From assembly GCF_001314325.1 (NCBI RefSeq), contig NZ_CP009429.1:4278501-4342500 (forward strand): a stretch of 64,000 bases of DNA, read 5' to 3'. Below, piece by piece: positions 52,204 to 62,361 of this stretch. Source of the stretch: Sphingopyxis macrogoltabida. Its GTDB lineage: Bacteria; Pseudomonadota; Alphaproteobacteria; Sphingomonadales; Sphingomonadaceae. Positions within the stretch are counted from its first letter, which is position 1. Each line of letters begins with the position of its first letter. The notes beneath the pieces are model-generated. The model was not told where the DNA came from and searched no databases. It worked only from the letters and a program-made list of their open reading frames with translations. Made by a program: the position numbers and the translations under genes.

Positions 52204-52368
52204 TCAGCGGTTGAACGGGTCATATTCGCACACGATGTGTTCCGGATCGCCGTCGAACTCTTCGATGGGCATCACCGCATAGCCTTTTGTCGTTTCGATA
52301 AGGACGATGATCGTCATCATCGTGCGGGCGAGGCTCCAGCCGAGCGATTGAGCGGTGGAAAGCGGCAT
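52204..52368 (-). CDS. Small hypothetical protein
   Basis: The 54-residue product (MPLSTAQSLGWSLARTMMTI...EHIVCEYDPFNR) has a short hydrophobic stretch in its middle third and an acidic C-terminus. The ATG at 52368 has GGAG about nine bases upstream. No family is recognised. It is small, so the call is only moderately sure. Confidence 0.55.
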   Translation of the reverse strand: MPLSTAQSLGWSLARTMMTIIVLIETTKGYAVMPIEEFDGDPEHIVCEYDPFNR

Positions 52369-52654
52369 GGGTTTGACTCCTGTCCTTTCGGAGCGGGACC
52401 GTTCCCGCTCGACAGTCGCCCCGCCGGCCGGGGGCGGGCCGCAATCACCGCAGCAAGGCTGCGGCCGCACGCGAAGCGTAGCGGACCCTTCACGGGTTGA
52501 TTGAAGGAGGCCCGGCTCCGCGCCCAGGGATCAGCGGCTATCGAGAGCGGGTACGGTTTCGCGGGGGGACGAGAGGCCCTTGCGCCTTCCTCCCGGACCA
52601 TAATCTGCGTGCTCCGTCGCCCCGGCGTGCGCGAAGAACAGGGAGAACGACGCA

Positions 52655-53569
52655 ATGGCGGGTCAGCGCAGCGAGTTCGGATATTATCCGCGGCCGCTCG
52701 ATATCACGGTCGGACCGGTGTCGATCGCGACCCTTGCCGGTCTCCCGGAGACGGTGGCGGACATCGAGGCCGATCCCGGCCGTGAGGGGAAATGGATCTA
52801 CGCCCCGCTACAGCCGGTTGCCCATCTCGGTGGCGGCACCAGCGTTCGGCCCTATCCCGCGCGCATCTTCGGCCTGCCGAAGACGCACGCCATCGTCCAT
52901 GCGACGGCGTCGGAGATTGATCAGGTCGACTTCCATGTATGGAGCCTGTCCTTTTTCAGCGGCATGCGCTTCACGATTACCGAGGCCGGCTTCCTCGATT
53001 CGACACCGATCGAGCCCGGGGTTCTCGTCGACTTCGTGCTGATGGGCGGCAGCCTGCCGAAGTCGATCGAACTCGCCGAAGCCTTCTGGATCGATAATCG
53101 CGCAGTTCCGGAGCGAGCGCGCATCTGGGTGGCCGCAGTACACGCCCTCTTCATGAGCCAGAATCCGCAACATCTTCAGTTTGAGCGGTTCACGCTGCTC
53201 TACACGGCGCTCGATGCCTGCTTTGCCCTCGCAAAGTCCATAAACCCGCCTCCCAAAAGCCTCACGCATTCCCAGCGCATCGCGTGGATGTGCGACTGGC
53301 TCGGAATGCCGGTTCCCGCATGGGCCGACCCCGCGGGCGGTGGCGGTGCGCAAGTTGCCGGGATGCGCAATCCGACGGTGCATGAAGCCCTCTATATGGG
53401 CGAACCGCTCGGCTTTGCACTGCACGGCGTCGGCGGGGGACCGAACCTCACGCTCGAGATGTCCGGCCTGGTGTCGCGACTGCTCGTCGCCCTCCTCGGC
53501 GCCCGAAACAATCGTTACATAAGCTCATCCACAGGCACACGACAAAGACAGGGGCTCGATCTTGGCTGA
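52655..53569 (+). CDS. Apea-like HEPN domain protein
   Basis: The 304-residue protein has a beta-rich N-terminal half (to ~residue 165) and a helical C-terminal half. The C-terminal half reads LLYTALDACFALAK, SQRIAWMCDWLGMPVP, GMRNPTVHEALYMGEPLGF and SRLLVALLG. RNPTVH matches the R-x4-H HEPN catalytic motif in the context of Apea/ApeA-like HEPN domains. It is preceded by a GC-rich leader with GGGAGAACGACGCA before the ATG. A second HEPN-type gene follows 57 nt later. An abortive-infection or toxin role is inferred. Confidence 0.75.
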   Translation: MAGQRSEFGYYPRPLDITVGPVSIATLAGLPETVADIEADPGREGKWIYAPLQPVAHLGGGTSVRPYPARIFGLPKTHAIVHATASEIDQVDFHVWSLSFFSGMRFTITEAGFLDSTPIEPGVLVDFVLMGGSLPKSIELAEAFWIDNRAVPERARIWVAAVHALFMSQNPQHLQFERFTLLYTALDACFALAKSINPPPKSLTHSQRIAWMCDWLGMPVPAWADPAGGGGAQVAGMRNPTVHEALYMGEPLGFALHGVGGGPNLTLEMSGLVSRLLVALLGARNNRYISSSTGTRQRQGLDLG

Positions 53570-53626
53570 ACGCAGACCGCAGAATTTCGCCATCCGCCCG
53601 GCCTCGGTGATGCAGGGGGGACAGTC

Positions 53627-54757
53627 ATGACGGAGCCGCAAGGCGTCGCGGGTAGCGACGACAAAGCGGCGGCTCCCGCAGCCAAGCCAGCGGCTCGCGC
53701 GGTCCCCGAACGCCCGCATCCATCCATCTTTCACTATCCGATCGACGCTTGCGACGTCAGCGACAAGGACTCGCTCGAGGCGTTTCGCGATAAACTCCAG
53801 CATTGGTCCGAGCTGTTCGAGCGCGATCCCGACGCATCGCTCGCCGGGCAGTTCGCCGACATGATGTGGTTCGACATAGCCTGGCGCACGGCGAACGAGG
53901 CGCGACAATTCGCTGATGACGACGGCACCCGCGGCTCGACCGCGCCACTGATCGCCATGATGCTCGACCGCGGCTATCTTGCCGGACAGGTCATCGCCAT
54001 CACCCGGCTGCTCGAGAAACCGCCGGCGAACCAGCCGAAGAAGGCCGTGATCTCACTCCCACGGATCGTCGACGAGATGCGCGCGGCGCGCGAACTCATC
54101 ACGCGGGAGAATTTCGTGTGCCGCGACGCGCTGCCCTATGAGTATGAGGCTTTGCAGGAAGCCGAACTCAAGCGGCTTGCCGCCGAAATGGCCGCCAATC
54201 CGAACAAGGCGCGGCGCGTGAGCCTCAGCCTGTCGGGACCAGAAGGGTTCGACCAGGCGCGGACGGAACATGAGCTGTTCGATCAATTGTCGGGTGTTAT
54301 GCCCGAAAGCCGCGCGCGCGGCGACCTGATTGGCGAGGCCTTTTTCGACCGGCTCGACGAACTGCTGGCAAGCACGCCACTTCCCGAGATCAAGGCGCTG
54401 CGCAACAAGAGCATCGCGCATGCAGCCGATGCCTTTTCGCGCGCGCAGGCAAAGGGGCTCCGGTCAGGCCTCAACATCCGCGATCTCGACCGCGCGCATT
54501 ATCTGTTGTTCGCGGTATTCCAGACGCTGTCGGTCGTGCTGTTCGGCGTCTGGCGGGCCTCGCCGGTCCCGGTTCCGCAGCACAATATGTTCGAACATCT
54601 CACCGAGCCATATCTCGCCGAGAAGAGGCTCGAGGCGATGCGCGGCTTCTGGGACAAGCATATGGGTGAGCGGGAGGGCTGGATGAAAGACGCCTTCCAC
54701 GAGGTCGTACCCGACAAGAAAGCCGCAAAAACGGCCCCGCCCGAAGGCGGGGCCTGA
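53627..54757 (+). CDS. HEPN-type protein (AbiU2-like motif)
   Basis: The 376-residue protein is helical and carries RNKSIAH in KALRNKSIAHAADAF (about residues 262-276), the HEPN R-x5-H variant seen in AbiU2-like proteins. The N-terminal half has no recognised domain. It follows the other HEPN gene on the same strand with GGGGGGACAGTC before the ATG. The last codons contain a hairpin that works on the opposite strand as the terminator of the convergent DUF736 gene. RNA cleavage is an inference from the motif. Confidence 0.72.
   Translation: MTEPQGVAGSDDKAAAPAAKPAARAVPERPHPSIFHYPIDACDVSDKDSLEAFRDKLQHWSELFERDPDASLAGQFADMMWFDIAWRTANEARQFADDDGTRGSTAPLIAMMLDRGYLAGQVIAITRLLEKPPANQPKKAVISLPRIVDEMRAARELITRENFVCRDALPYEYEALQEAELKRLAAEMAANPNKARRVSLSLSGPEGFDQARTEHELFDQLSGVMPESRARGDLIGEAFFDRLDELLASTPLPEIKALRNKSIAHAADAFSRAQAKGLRSGLNIRDLDRAHYLLFAVFQTLSVVLFGVWRASPVPVPQHNMFEHLTEPYLAEKRLEAMRGFWDKHMGEREGWMKDAFHEVVPDKKAAKTAPPEGGA
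54728..54754 (-). terminator. Rho-independent terminator of the convergent DUF736 gene
   Basis: On the minus strand, GGCCCCGCC pairs with GGCGGGGCC (54733-54754) through a 4-nt loop, followed directly by GTTTTT. It lies inside the last codons of the HEPN gene on the other strand, an economical overlap. Confidence 0.75.
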
Positions 54758-54765
54758 TCGATCCG

Positions 54766-55086
54766 TCAGCTCGGCGGATTCCAGATAAGCACCTTCTTCA
54801 TCGGGTCGTCGCCGGGGGCGTTCGCGATGTTCGCGTAGATCGTGCCGAATTCGGGGGCCGAGAGGGTGACCGAGACATATTCGGTGCCGTTCGATTGCGA
54901 CGTGCGGGTCCAGCCGGCGCCGACCTCATAGCCGTTCTTGCGCGCGATCACGCGGAAGTCGGGCTCATTGTCCTTCACCTTGCGGCCGTTCGGGACGATC
55001 GCGATCGGCGCGGTGACCAGAAGGGTCGTCAGCGTGCCTTCGAAGCTGCCGTCGGCCTTGACGGTGAGATTTGCGATGGTGGCCAT
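54766..55086 (-). CDS. DUF736 family protein
   Basis: This third DUF736 copy (106 residues) begins MATIANLTVKADGSFEGTLT and ends KKVLIWNPPS. The central GYEVGAGWTRTSQSNGTEYV is the family core. The ATG at 55086 has AAGGAG upstream. It converges with the HEPN gene and follows a ~190-bp non-coding stretch. Function unknown; the three copies are diverged from each other, so recent duplication is unlikely. Confidence 0.92.
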   Translation of the reverse strand: MATIANLTVKADGSFEGTLTTLLVTAPIAIVPNGRKVKDNEPDFRVIARKNGYEVGAGWTRTSQSNGTEYVSVTLSAPEFGTIYANIANAPGDDPMKKVLIWNPPS

Positions 55087-55272
55087 GTCGTGTCTCCTTG
55101 GGTTGCTCGGGACCATCCCCGATGGCGCCAACCGAAGGGCCCGCGAGCCGCCGTCACCGAGCGGCAAGCGAGGGCGAACCCCCGCAGGGGGTTGACGGCA
55201 TGAGGCGAGCCGAGGCCCGCAGTCAGGCAGCCAAGGAGGGAGTGGTCCTGCAACCGGAGCATTTGGCCACCA
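55087..55272. other. Non-coding segment between dnaE2 and a DUF736 gene
   Basis: No gene is seen here. It has the inverted repeat AACCCCC-gca-GGGGGTT near 55179 and a purine-rich stretch CAAGGAGGGAGTGG. It could be the leader or promoter of the DUF736 gene, or the end of the dnaE2 transcript. Confidence 0.45.
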
Positions 55273-58200
55273 TCAGTGAAAGTCATGGCTCCGGACGCGC
55301 AGCGCAGGCTCACGGCTATCGGGCCCGCCCCCGTTCCGCGCCCCATCCCCGCGTCCCGGCGCAATGGAAAGCGAGCTGCGCCCGACCTGCCGCAGCATCG
55401 CGTCATGATCGGTTATCCGGTCGCAGATGATGTGGATGATCTCGCCTTCCTTCTGAACGCGGCCGCGCATCGCGATCATCGAGGCCGACATGACCTGGCG
55501 CCGATAGATGTCGAAGCGATCGGGCCAGAGGATGCCGTTGGCGACGCCGGTCTCATCCTCGATAGTGATGAAGAGGACGCCCTTGGCCGAGCCCGGGCGT
55601 TGCCGCACGAGGATCACCCCCGCGACCTCGATGTTTCTGCCATCTCGGATATTCGCAAGATCCGCGCAGCGGACGATCCCCATCGCGTCCAGTTCGTCGC
55701 GCAGGAAACTCAGGGGATGCGCACGCAAACTCAGCTGTAGCGTGCGATAATCCTCCACCACCTCGCGTCCTTCGGTCATCGGCCGAAGCGCGGTCGGCGG
55801 TTCGAGCCCTTCGGGCGAGAAGCTCGCCTCGCGGGCGTCGGCGGCCGCGAAGAGCGGTAGCGGCGCCTCGCCAAGGCCGCGGACCTTCCACAGCCCCTGC
55901 CGCCGGTCCTCAGCAAGGCAGGCGAATCCATCCGCCTCGGCGATCCTTTCGATCGCGGCGCGCGGCACGCCGGCGCGGCGCCAAACATCCTCGACACAAT
56001 CATAGGGCACATCGCCCCGCGCCCCGACGATCGCGGCGCCATGGATGTTCGCGAGCGATCGAACCTGGCGGAAACCGAGGCGTACCGCGAGAGTGCGCCC
56101 GCCGCTCCTTTCCAGCGTGCAGTCCCAATGGCTGTCGTTGATCGAGACCGGACGCACTTCGACGCCATGTTTTTGCGCATCGCGCACGATCTGCGCGGGC
56201 GCGTGGAAACCCATCGGCTGGGCGTTGAGCAAGGCCGCGCAGAATACATCGGGATGATGATGCTTCATCCAGCACGACGCATAGGCGATCTTCGCAAAGC
56301 TCGCGGCGTGACTTTCGGGAAAGCCGTAGCTCCCGAAGCCCTCGATCTGCTTGAAGGTCCGCTCGGCGAAATCCTTGGGATAGCCACGCTCGACCATCCC
56401 ATTTACCAGCTTGTCGTAGAAGTGACTGACGCCGCCCGTCAGCTTGAATGTCGCCATCGCGCGGCGGAGCTGGTCCGCCTCGGCGGGTGTAAACCCCGCC
56501 CCGACGATCGCGACCTTCATCGCCTGTTCCTGGAACAGCGGCACGCCCAATGTCTTCTCGAGCACGGCGCGCAGCTCGGGCTTCGGATATTCGGGCTTTT
56601 CCTTGCCCTCGCGGCGGCGCAGATAGGGATGGACCATGTCGCCCTGGATCGGACCGGGCCGCACGATCGCGACCTCGATCACGAGATCGTAGAAGCATTT
56701 GGGCTTGATCCGCGGCAGCATCGACATCTGTGCCCGGCTTTCGATCTGGAAGACGCCCAGCGTATCTGCCTTCTGAATCATGCCGAAGACCGCGGGATCG
56801 TCGTCCTGCAGGTCGGCCATGCCGATATCGACACCCTTATGCTCGCGCAGCAGGTTGAACGCGCGGTTCATGCAGCCGAGCATGCCGAGGCCGAGAACAT
56901 CGACCTTCATGAATTTGAGGACGTCGATATCGTCCTTGTCCCACTCGATGATCTGCCGGTCCTCCATCCGCGCGGGCTCGATCGGCACAAGATCGTCCAG
57001 ACGCTCCTCGGTCAGCACGAACCCGCCGGGATGCTGCGAGAGGTGCCGCGGCGTCCCGATGAGCTGGCGCGCGAGATCGAGCGTCAGGCGCAGTCGGTAA
57101 TCGCCGGCGTTGAGGTTCAGCTCCGCAATGCGCTCCTCGGGGATGCCATCGACCGACCAGCCCCAGACGAGGCCGGTGAGCATCTTGGTGAGGTCGCGCG
57201 GCAGACCGAGCGCCTTCCCCACCTCGGCGACCGCACCGCGGGTTCGGTATCGCGTGACCACGGCGGTCAGCGCGGAGCGCTGCCGCCCGTAGGTCTCATA
57301 GATCCACTGGATGATTTCCTCGCGCCGTTCATGTTCGAAGTCGACATCGATATCGGGCGGCTCCTTGCGTTCGCCCGACACGAAGCGCTCGAAGAGCAGC
57401 TCGTGCTTGATCGGGTCGATCGAGGTGACGCCGAGCAGGAAGCAGACGCAGCTGTTCGCGGCCGACCCTCGCCCCTGGCACAATATGCCGCGGCGCCGGC
57501 TCTCGGCGACGATCGAATTGACGGTCAGGAAATAGGGCGCATAGCCGAGCTCGCCGATCAGGCGCAGCTCATGATCGATCTGTTGCCGGTATGCGGGCGG
57601 CACGCCGCCCGGAAACATCCGGTTCGCACCTTCCTCGGTGAGCGCCGCGAGCGCCTCTTGCGCGGTGCGGCCCTCCATCACCTGCTCATAGGGATATTGG
57701 TAGCGGATCTCGCCAAGGTCGAACCGGCATAGGGCCGCGATGTCGGCTGTCGCCGCGATCGCGTCGGGAAAGAGCGCGAAGCGCCGTCCCATTTCGGCGG
57801 GCGACTTCAAGGCGCGGTCCATGAAACGCTCACGCTTGAAGCCCAGCTCGTCGACCGTTGTCTTCTCGCGGATCGCGGTCAGCACGTCCTGCAGCAGCCG
57901 GCGCTCGGGCGCATGGTAGAGGATGTCGCCGAGCGCGACGCTCCGCACCCCGAGCTCCTGCGCGAGCGCGTTGAGCGCACGAAGCCGCGCGAAGTCACCG
58001 GGGCGCCGCCGCAGCGCCAGCGCGAGATGGGCGCGCGCGCCGAAGGCGCCCTGCAGCTCGGCGAGATCGAGCCGCGCCCGCTCGTCGGCTTCACCGGGCA
58101 CGAGGATCGCGACGAGGCCCTCGGCCGAGGACGCGACGTCGGGCCAGTCGAGCCAGCAATTGCCCTTGCCGCCACGAATCTTGCCCAAGGAGAGCAGCCG

Positions 58201-58482
58201 GGTCAGGCGCGACCATGCCGCGCGGTCCGTCGGATAGAGAAGGATCGAGCGGCCATCGCGCAGGTCAACGCGCGTCCCGGCGATCAGCCGGACGCCAGTC
58301 GCCTCCTGTCCCGATAGACCGCGCACCATGCCGGCGACGCTGCCGCGGTCGCACAGCCCGAGGGCCGAATGGCCTTGGGAAGCGGCGGCCGCGAACAATT
58401 CCTCGGGCGAAGAGGCCCCCCGCAGAAAGGAGAAATGGCTCGAGGTGTAGAGTTCGACGTAGCTTGTGGCCGGGGTCGTCAT
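55273..58482 (-). CDS. dnaE2: Error-prone DNA polymerase DnaE2
   Basis: The 1069-residue protein is a C-family polymerase of the DnaE2/ImuC type. It has an N-terminal PHP domain ([17 protein letters not shown]) and a polymerase core with [16 protein letters not shown], where two catalytic aspartates lie. The [17 protein letters not shown] and [15 protein letters not shown] segments follow, and the C-terminal OB-fold is [19 protein letters not shown]. It carries out translesion synthesis with ImuA and ImuB after DNA damage. The start at 58482 overlaps the imuB stop as ATGA. It is the last gene of the SOS cassette. Confidence 0.96.
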   Translation of the reverse strand: MTTPATSYVELYTSSHFSFLRGASSPEELFAAAASQGHSALGLCDRGSVAGMVRGLSGQEATGVRLIAGTRVDLRDGRSILLYPTDRAAWSRLTRLLSLGKIRGGKGNCWLDWPDVASSAEGLVAILVPGEADERARLDLAELQGAFGARAHLALALRRRPGDFARLRALNALAQELGVRSVALGDILYHAPERRLLQDVLTAIREKTTVDELGFKRERFMDRALKSPAEMGRRFALFPDAIAATADIAALCRFDLGEIRYQYPYEQVMEGRTAQEALAALTEEGANRMFPGGVPPAYRQQIDHELRLIGELGYAPYFLTVNSIVAESRRRGILCQGRGSAANSCVCFLLGVTSIDPIKHELLFERFVSGERKEPPDIDVDFEHERREEIIQWIYETYGRQRSALTAVVTRYRTRGAVAEVGKALGLPRDLTKMLTGLVWGWSVDGIPEERIAELNLNAGDYRLRLTLDLARQLIGTPRHLSQHPGGFVLTEERLDDLVPIEPARMEDRQIIEWDKDDIDVLKFMKVDVLGLGMLGCMNRAFNLLREHKGVDIGMADLQDDDPAVFGMIQKADTLGVFQIESRAQMSMLPRIKPKCFYDLVIEVAIVRPGPIQGDMVHPYLRRREGKEKPEYPKPELRAVLEKTLGVPLFQEQAMKVAIVGAGFTPAEADQLRRAMATFKLTGGVSHFYDKLVNGMVERGYPKDFAERTFKQIEGFGSYGFPESHAASFAKIAYASCWMKHHHPDVFCAALLNAQPMGFHAPAQIVRDAQKHGVEVRPVSINDSHWDCTLERSGGRTLAVRLGFRQVRSLANIHGAAIVGARGDVPYDCVEDVWRRAGVPRAAIERIAEADGFACLAEDRRQGLWKVRGLGEAPLPLFAAADAREASFSPEGLEPPTALRPMTEGREVVEDYRTLQLSLRAHPLSFLRDELDAMGIVRCADLANIRDGRNIEVAGVILVRQRPGSAKGVLFITIEDETGVANGILWPDRFDIYRRQVMSASMIAMRGRVQKEGEIIHIICDRITDHDAMLRQVGRSSLSIAPGRGDGARNGGGPDSREPALRVRSHDFH

Positions 58483-60287
58483 CCGAAGACGCCGTGCATG
58501 TACCAGCTGAGGTCGCCGGTATTCTCGGTGATCGCGTCGCCGCGGCGAAACAGCCAGAAACGCTCGCCGCTTGTCGCTTCGACCCGGAAATAATCGCGCA
58601 CGGCCCACATCTCGCCGGGGCGGCGCCACCATTCGCCATGGATGCGCTCGGGTCCGTCGCCCGCGACCACGGCATAGGTCCGTCCGCGCCACGCGAAGCG
58701 GCGCGGCGGATGATCGGGCAGCAACGCCACGACGCCCCGCAAGGCCTCGGGCAGCGCGAGCATACGGATCGGACGCGCCCACGACGGCCAGCCTTCAGGC
58801 TTGGCCAAGGGACCGGCGCGTCCGATCGCGCGCTCGGGAACATCGCTCTCGATCGAGCGCAACCGGAACAAGGCCGCCTCGCCCGCGCGTCCGCCGAGCG
58901 CGTCGACGAGCGGAGCCAAGTCGGGCGGGCGCGGGGTGCCATCGAACGCCGCGCCCCCGATCGCCTCGGCGCCCAGCGTCTCGACCTGCGGCGCCGCGAG
59001 CGTCATCGCTTCGATCCCGAACCCCGGTTCGATGCGATCGATGCGGAGCTTGAACAGGCGGAGCAGATGGCTCGCGTCACGCGTCGCCCGCGCCGTCCCG
59101 ACCGCAATGACCTGCTCGCCCATATCGAGCCGGTCGCAGCGCAGGACCAGGCTCCGTATGCCGAGCCCGCGCTCGCGCAGCGCGGGCACGAGATCGGCGA
59201 GCAGGTCGGAAATGACCTGTTCGATCGCCTCCGCCGTGCCGATCGGCTCGAGCAGCGCCCGCCGCGCCTCGGGCATTTCGAAGGGGACGACCGGCACGAT
59301 CGGTTCGGGCACGAACCCGCGCGCCTGATCGAGCCGCTCGACCGCAGCGCGGCCGAGCCGCCGGGCCAGCGGCCCGCGCGGCATCGGGTAGAGATCGGCG
59401 ATCCGCTCGATCCCGAACCGGGCAGCGGCGGCGAGTGCTTCCGGCTTGAGCCGGAGCGCCGCCAGCGGCAGAGGTGCGAGCGCCTTTCCCTCCCTCCCTT
59501 CCGGCAAGACCGACGATGCGTGCCCGCCATAGCGCGCGAGCGCGTAAGCGGAGCCGGGTGTCCCGGCGATCGCGACACGCGCGGTGAAGCCGAGGCGCTT
59601 CAGAAAGCCGAGCAGCCGCGCCGCAAAGCGCTCTTCGCCGCCGAAAAGCTGCGTCGTCCCGGATAGATCGAGCCAGAGACCGTCGCCTCCCGACACGGCT
59701 GCCGCCGGAGTCCAATAGCGGGCTGCATGGAGCGCCAGCCGATCGAGCCAGGCGCGGTCGGCCTCGGGATCGGCGTCGAGTATTTCGAGGTCGGATACCA
59801 GCGCCCGGGCATGCGCCGCGGCCATGCCGGGCGCCAGCCCAAGGTCGAGCGCCGCCGGGCAGGCCGCGGTCACGACGTCGCGCTGGCCGGAGCGCGCGAC
59901 AATGATCGTCGGACGGGCACCCCAGAGTAGCGGCAAAGGAGCGGCTGCGCCGGGAGGCGACCCGTCATCGCCGCGGAGCGCCCGGAAGACCGGTGCCGCC
60001 GCTTCGCTCCGTCGACCCAGCTCGCGCAACGTCGGCCGCTGGTGCGCAGGCAAGGCGTCGAGCGCCGACTGATCGGCGCTCGCAGGCGCCGACGCTGCCT
60101 GGGCCCAACGCGCGCCGGGCCGCCAGCCGCCGCCACGGGGCACCGAACAGGCACCCGGATTGTCGTCGACCGGTTCGGGGAAGCGCGGCGCCGCCCGCGC
60201 CGGTTCAGGCGGCGTGTCTTGCCGCCCCGCCCGCCGCAATCGCTCGATCGCGAGCTGCGGCAGGAAGAGCGAGGCGACCCTGATCAT
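58479..60287 (-). CDS. imuB: ImuB, inactive Y-family polymerase-like mutasome protein
   Basis: The 602-residue protein has the Y-family palm-finger layout ([13 protein letters not shown] at the start and [20 protein letters not shown] later) but lacks the usual paired catalytic acids, as known for ImuB. Its inserted region before residue 110 is long and proline/alanine-rich. It bridges DnaE2 and the beta clamp through its C-terminal part. The start at 60287 lies within imuA: the two frames overlap by 83 nt. The ATG was chosen for its N-terminus [11 protein letters not shown]. Confidence 0.93.
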   Translation of the reverse strand: MIRVASLFLPQLAIERLRRAGRQDTPPEPARAAPRFPEPVDDNPGACSVPRGGGWRPGARWAQAASAPASADQSALDALPAHQRPTLRELGRRSEAAAPVFRALRGDDGSPPGAAAPLPLLWGARPTIIVARSGQRDVVTAACPAALDLGLAPGMAAAHARALVSDLEILDADPEADRAWLDRLALHAARYWTPAAAVSGGDGLWLDLSGTTQLFGGEERFAARLLGFLKRLGFTARVAIAGTPGSAYALARYGGHASSVLPEGREGKALAPLPLAALRLKPEALAAAARFGIERIADLYPMPRGPLARRLGRAAVERLDQARGFVPEPIVPVVPFEMPEARRALLEPIGTAEAIEQVISDLLADLVPALRERGLGIRSLVLRCDRLDMGEQVIAVGTARATRDASHLLRLFKLRIDRIEPGFGIEAMTLAAPQVETLGAEAIGGAAFDGTPRPPDLAPLVDALGGRAGEAALFRLRSIESDVPERAIGRAGPLAKPEGWPSWARPIRMLALPEALRGVVALLPDHPPRRFAWRGRTYAVVAGDGPERIHGEWWRRPGEMWAVRDYFRVEATSGERFWLFRRGDAITENTGDLSWYMHGVFG

Positions 60288-60987
60288 CGCACGCCTCCAG
60301 TTCGAGGGAGAAAGGCGGTCCGCCGCGCTGGCGAACGAGCTCGACCGACCAGCGCCCGCGCCCGCGCCCGACGCCCGGTGATGCGAGACGCCCGGATGGC
60401 AATGTTCCAATGCGCCAGCGCGTCATTGCGAGCGATGGATCGCCGAGCGGACATTGGCCGTAGCGCCGATAGCGACGGTAGAGCAGCATGGGCGTGTTGC
60501 CCTCGGATGCCGCGAGCTGCAGCCGCCGCGTCGCCGTCTGGTCCGCCGCCTTTACCTCGGCTATGACGCAGGCGAGCGAGCCGTCGCGCAGCGCGTCCTC
60601 GCACATTGCGAGCAATTCCTTGTCAGTCCTGCCCTGCGCGTAGAGGACACGATCGGGGCCCAGCCCGGCCTGCTCCAGTCCGGGGGCATAGAGATCGAAG
60701 CGCGTCAGCGCCCAAAGCGCCGAGACGCCAGGGGCGGCCGCGAAGCGTGCGGCAATCCCGGCGGCAAACAGCGTCGCGGCGGCATCGTCGCTCCAGCTCG
60801 CCGACGCGCCCGCGACCTCATGAAGGCCAGCGCCGTCGAGACCGCCCCCGGCGAGCAGATGATCGAGCGGGCCGACGCCGAACGGCAGCACGGGACCGCG
60901 CGACACGGCGACGCGCGCGACCGCTTCGCGAAGCGCGGCAAGCTCGTCGGCACGCGGCCGGAGCGAAGAAACGGGCATCATGCTCAT
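60205..60987 (-). CDS. imuA: ImuA, SOS mutagenesis protein (RecA-like)
   Basis: The 260-residue protein is related to RecA/SulA-type ImuA proteins (LPFGVGPLDHLLAGGGL, GLHEVAG, then LLYRRYRRYG). It lacks a clear P-loop. The first possible start is a GTG at 61023, but it lies on the far side of a LexA box at 61006-61020. The ATG at 60987 (with further ATGs at 60981 and 60978) is preferred. It opens the imuA-imuB-dnaE2 operon, which is expected to be SOS-induced. Confidence 0.9.
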   Translation of the reverse strand: MSMMPVSSLRPRADELAALREAVARVAVSRGPVLPFGVGPLDHLLAGGGLDGAGLHEVAGASASWSDDAAATLFAAGIAARFAAAPGVSALWALTRFDLYAPGLEQAGLGPDRVLYAQGRTDKELLAMCEDALRDGSLACVIAEVKAADQTATRRLQLAASEGNTPMLLYRRYRRYGQCPLGDPSLAMTRWRIGTLPSGRLASPGVGRGRGRWSVELVRQRGGPPFSLELEACDDQGRLALPAAARDRAIAAGGAARHAA

Positions 60988-61005
60988 GCTGGTATCGACT
61001 CGAAT

Positions 61006-61020
61006 GTTCCCTTTATGTTC
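61006..61020. promoter_or_regulatory. LexA (SOS) box upstream of imuA
   Basis: GTTC-CCTTTAT-GTTC matches the alphaproteobacterial LexA box GTTC-N7-GTTC. It lies 19-33 nt upstream of the chosen imuA start, fitting known SOS control of imuA-imuB-dnaE2 cassettes. It also falls between this operon and the divergent aspartic-protease gene. Confidence 0.85.
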
Positions 61021-61115
61021 CACCCGCGAGGAACGTCCGTCAAGGCGCCTGCGACGAGCGGCTGTGGATCATTCAGCGCCGCGTCACGTTCCGCCCTGTA
61101 AAGCCGAGGAAATAT

Positions 61116-61749
61116 ATGCCGATCACCACCGACCTTGCGCCTGGCCTTTCCGGGCAGACGCTCGCGATCTACGCCGTCGGCGCGGCGCTGATCCTCTTCA
61201 TCCTCTTCAAGATTCCCTATGTCGGCCGCGTGATCCGCGCGCTTTTTCTCGTTCGCGCTGCTCGCTTTCGGTATCTTCCTCATCCTTCAGCAGGCGCCCT
61301 TCGACCCCAATCTGTCGCGCATCACCGCGAGGCTGGGGCTCGACCGTCAGGAGGTCGTTGGTGAGGAGGTCCGCATTCCGATGGGACGCGACGGCCATTT
61401 CTGGGCGAAGGCCATGATCAATGGAACCGAGCGCCGCATGCTCGTCGATAGCGGCGCGACCGTGACGGCCTTGTCGCCGGCAACGGCGGCGGCGGCCGGC
61501 GTGAAGGCGGACGCAACGCTCGTGCCGCTGCTGATGCAGACGGCGAACGGCACGGTTCGCGCCGATGCGGGGACGGTGGACAATCTTGCGATCGGGGGAA
61601 TCGAAGCCATGAAGCTGAAAGTGGTCATCTCACCCGGGATGGGAACCACCGACGTGCTCGGCATGAACTTCCTGTCCGCCCTTCAGGCCTGGCGTGTCGA
61701 AGGACGGACGCTCATCCTTACCCCCAAAAAGAACATAGCCGGTGCCTGA
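61116..61749 (+). pseudogene. Frameshifted retropepsin-like aspartic protease gene (TIGR02281 type)
   Basis: The first ~44 residues (MPITTDLAPGLSGQTLAIYA..., one membrane segment) and the second part (FALLAFGIFLILQQAPFDPN ... MLVDSGATVTALSPATAAAA ...) are in different frames. Both parts look genuine: the second has the DSGAT aspartic-protease motif and ends at 61749. The shift lies at a run of five T at 61243-61247; four T would restore one reading frame through ALFSFALL. A sequencing or assembly error in the homopolymer is as likely as a real mutation. Relatives are membrane-anchored clan AA proteases. Confidence 0.75.
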
Positions 61750-61803
61750 CGGAACAGGCCTATCGTTCGCGCATTTGAACCACAGGCTCTGAGCGAGGAC
61801 ATC

Positions 61804-62361
61804 ATGCGCGAACATCATAGCCGCTATTCGACTGTCTCGATCGTCCTCCACTGGCCGATCGCCATTCTCATCATCGCCAATGCCACCTTCGGCGGCTGGA
61901 TGGAGGACGCCTCGGACAGCGAGAAGCTCGGCTATTATCAGCTCCACAAATCGGTCGGCATCACGATCCTCGCGCTCAGCCTCGTCCGTCTCGGCTGGCG
62001 GTTCGGCCATCCGTGGCCGGCGTTTCCGGGCAGCATGCCTGCATGGGAGCGCCTGCTCGCGCGCACAACCCATGTCCTCTTCTATGTGCTGATGATCGGC
62101 GCGCCGCTCCTCGGCTGGGCCGCGGCGTCGGCCGGCGGCGCGCCCGAAGTGCCGCTTTACGGCGCCGTGCCCGCGCCCAACCTTCCCCTGCCGCTGAACG
62201 ACAATCTCGCCGACGAGCTGGGGGACCTGCACAAACTCATGGTGAAAGCCATCTATGTCGTGCTCGCACTCCATGTGCTTGGCGCACTGAAGCATCATTT
62301 CTTCGACAAGGACGAAGTGCTGCACCGGATGCTGCCGCTGTTCCGAAATCCGCGGGGCTAG
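61804..62361 (+). CDS. Cytochrome b561 family protein
   Basis: The 185-residue protein has four membrane helices and conserved histidines (LHWPIAILIIANATFG, YQLHKSVGITIL, LHKLMVKAIYVVLALHVLGA) that would ligate two haems, as in cytochrome b561/YodB-type quinone-superoxide electron carriers. The ATG at 61804 has AGCGAGGACATC upstream. Its stop overlaps the stop of the convergent DUF1810 gene by four bases. Confidence 0.92.
   Translation: MREHHSRYSTVSIVLHWPIAILIIANATFGGWMEDASDSEKLGYYQLHKSVGITILALSLVRLGWRFGHPWPAFPGSMPAWERLLARTTHVLFYVLMIGAPLLGWAAASAGGAPEVPLYGAVPAPNLPLPLNDNLADELGDLHKLMVKAIYVVLALHVLGALKHHFFDKDEVLHRMLPLFRNPRG

Noticed and set aside
56041..57732. 563-codon open frame opposite dnaE2
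   Set aside because: It is a mirror of the conserved polymerase core and has no independent support.
24200..61000. CRISPR arrays or rRNA genes
   Set aside because: No regularly spaced identical repeats and no rRNA-like conserved stretches were seen anywhere in the window.
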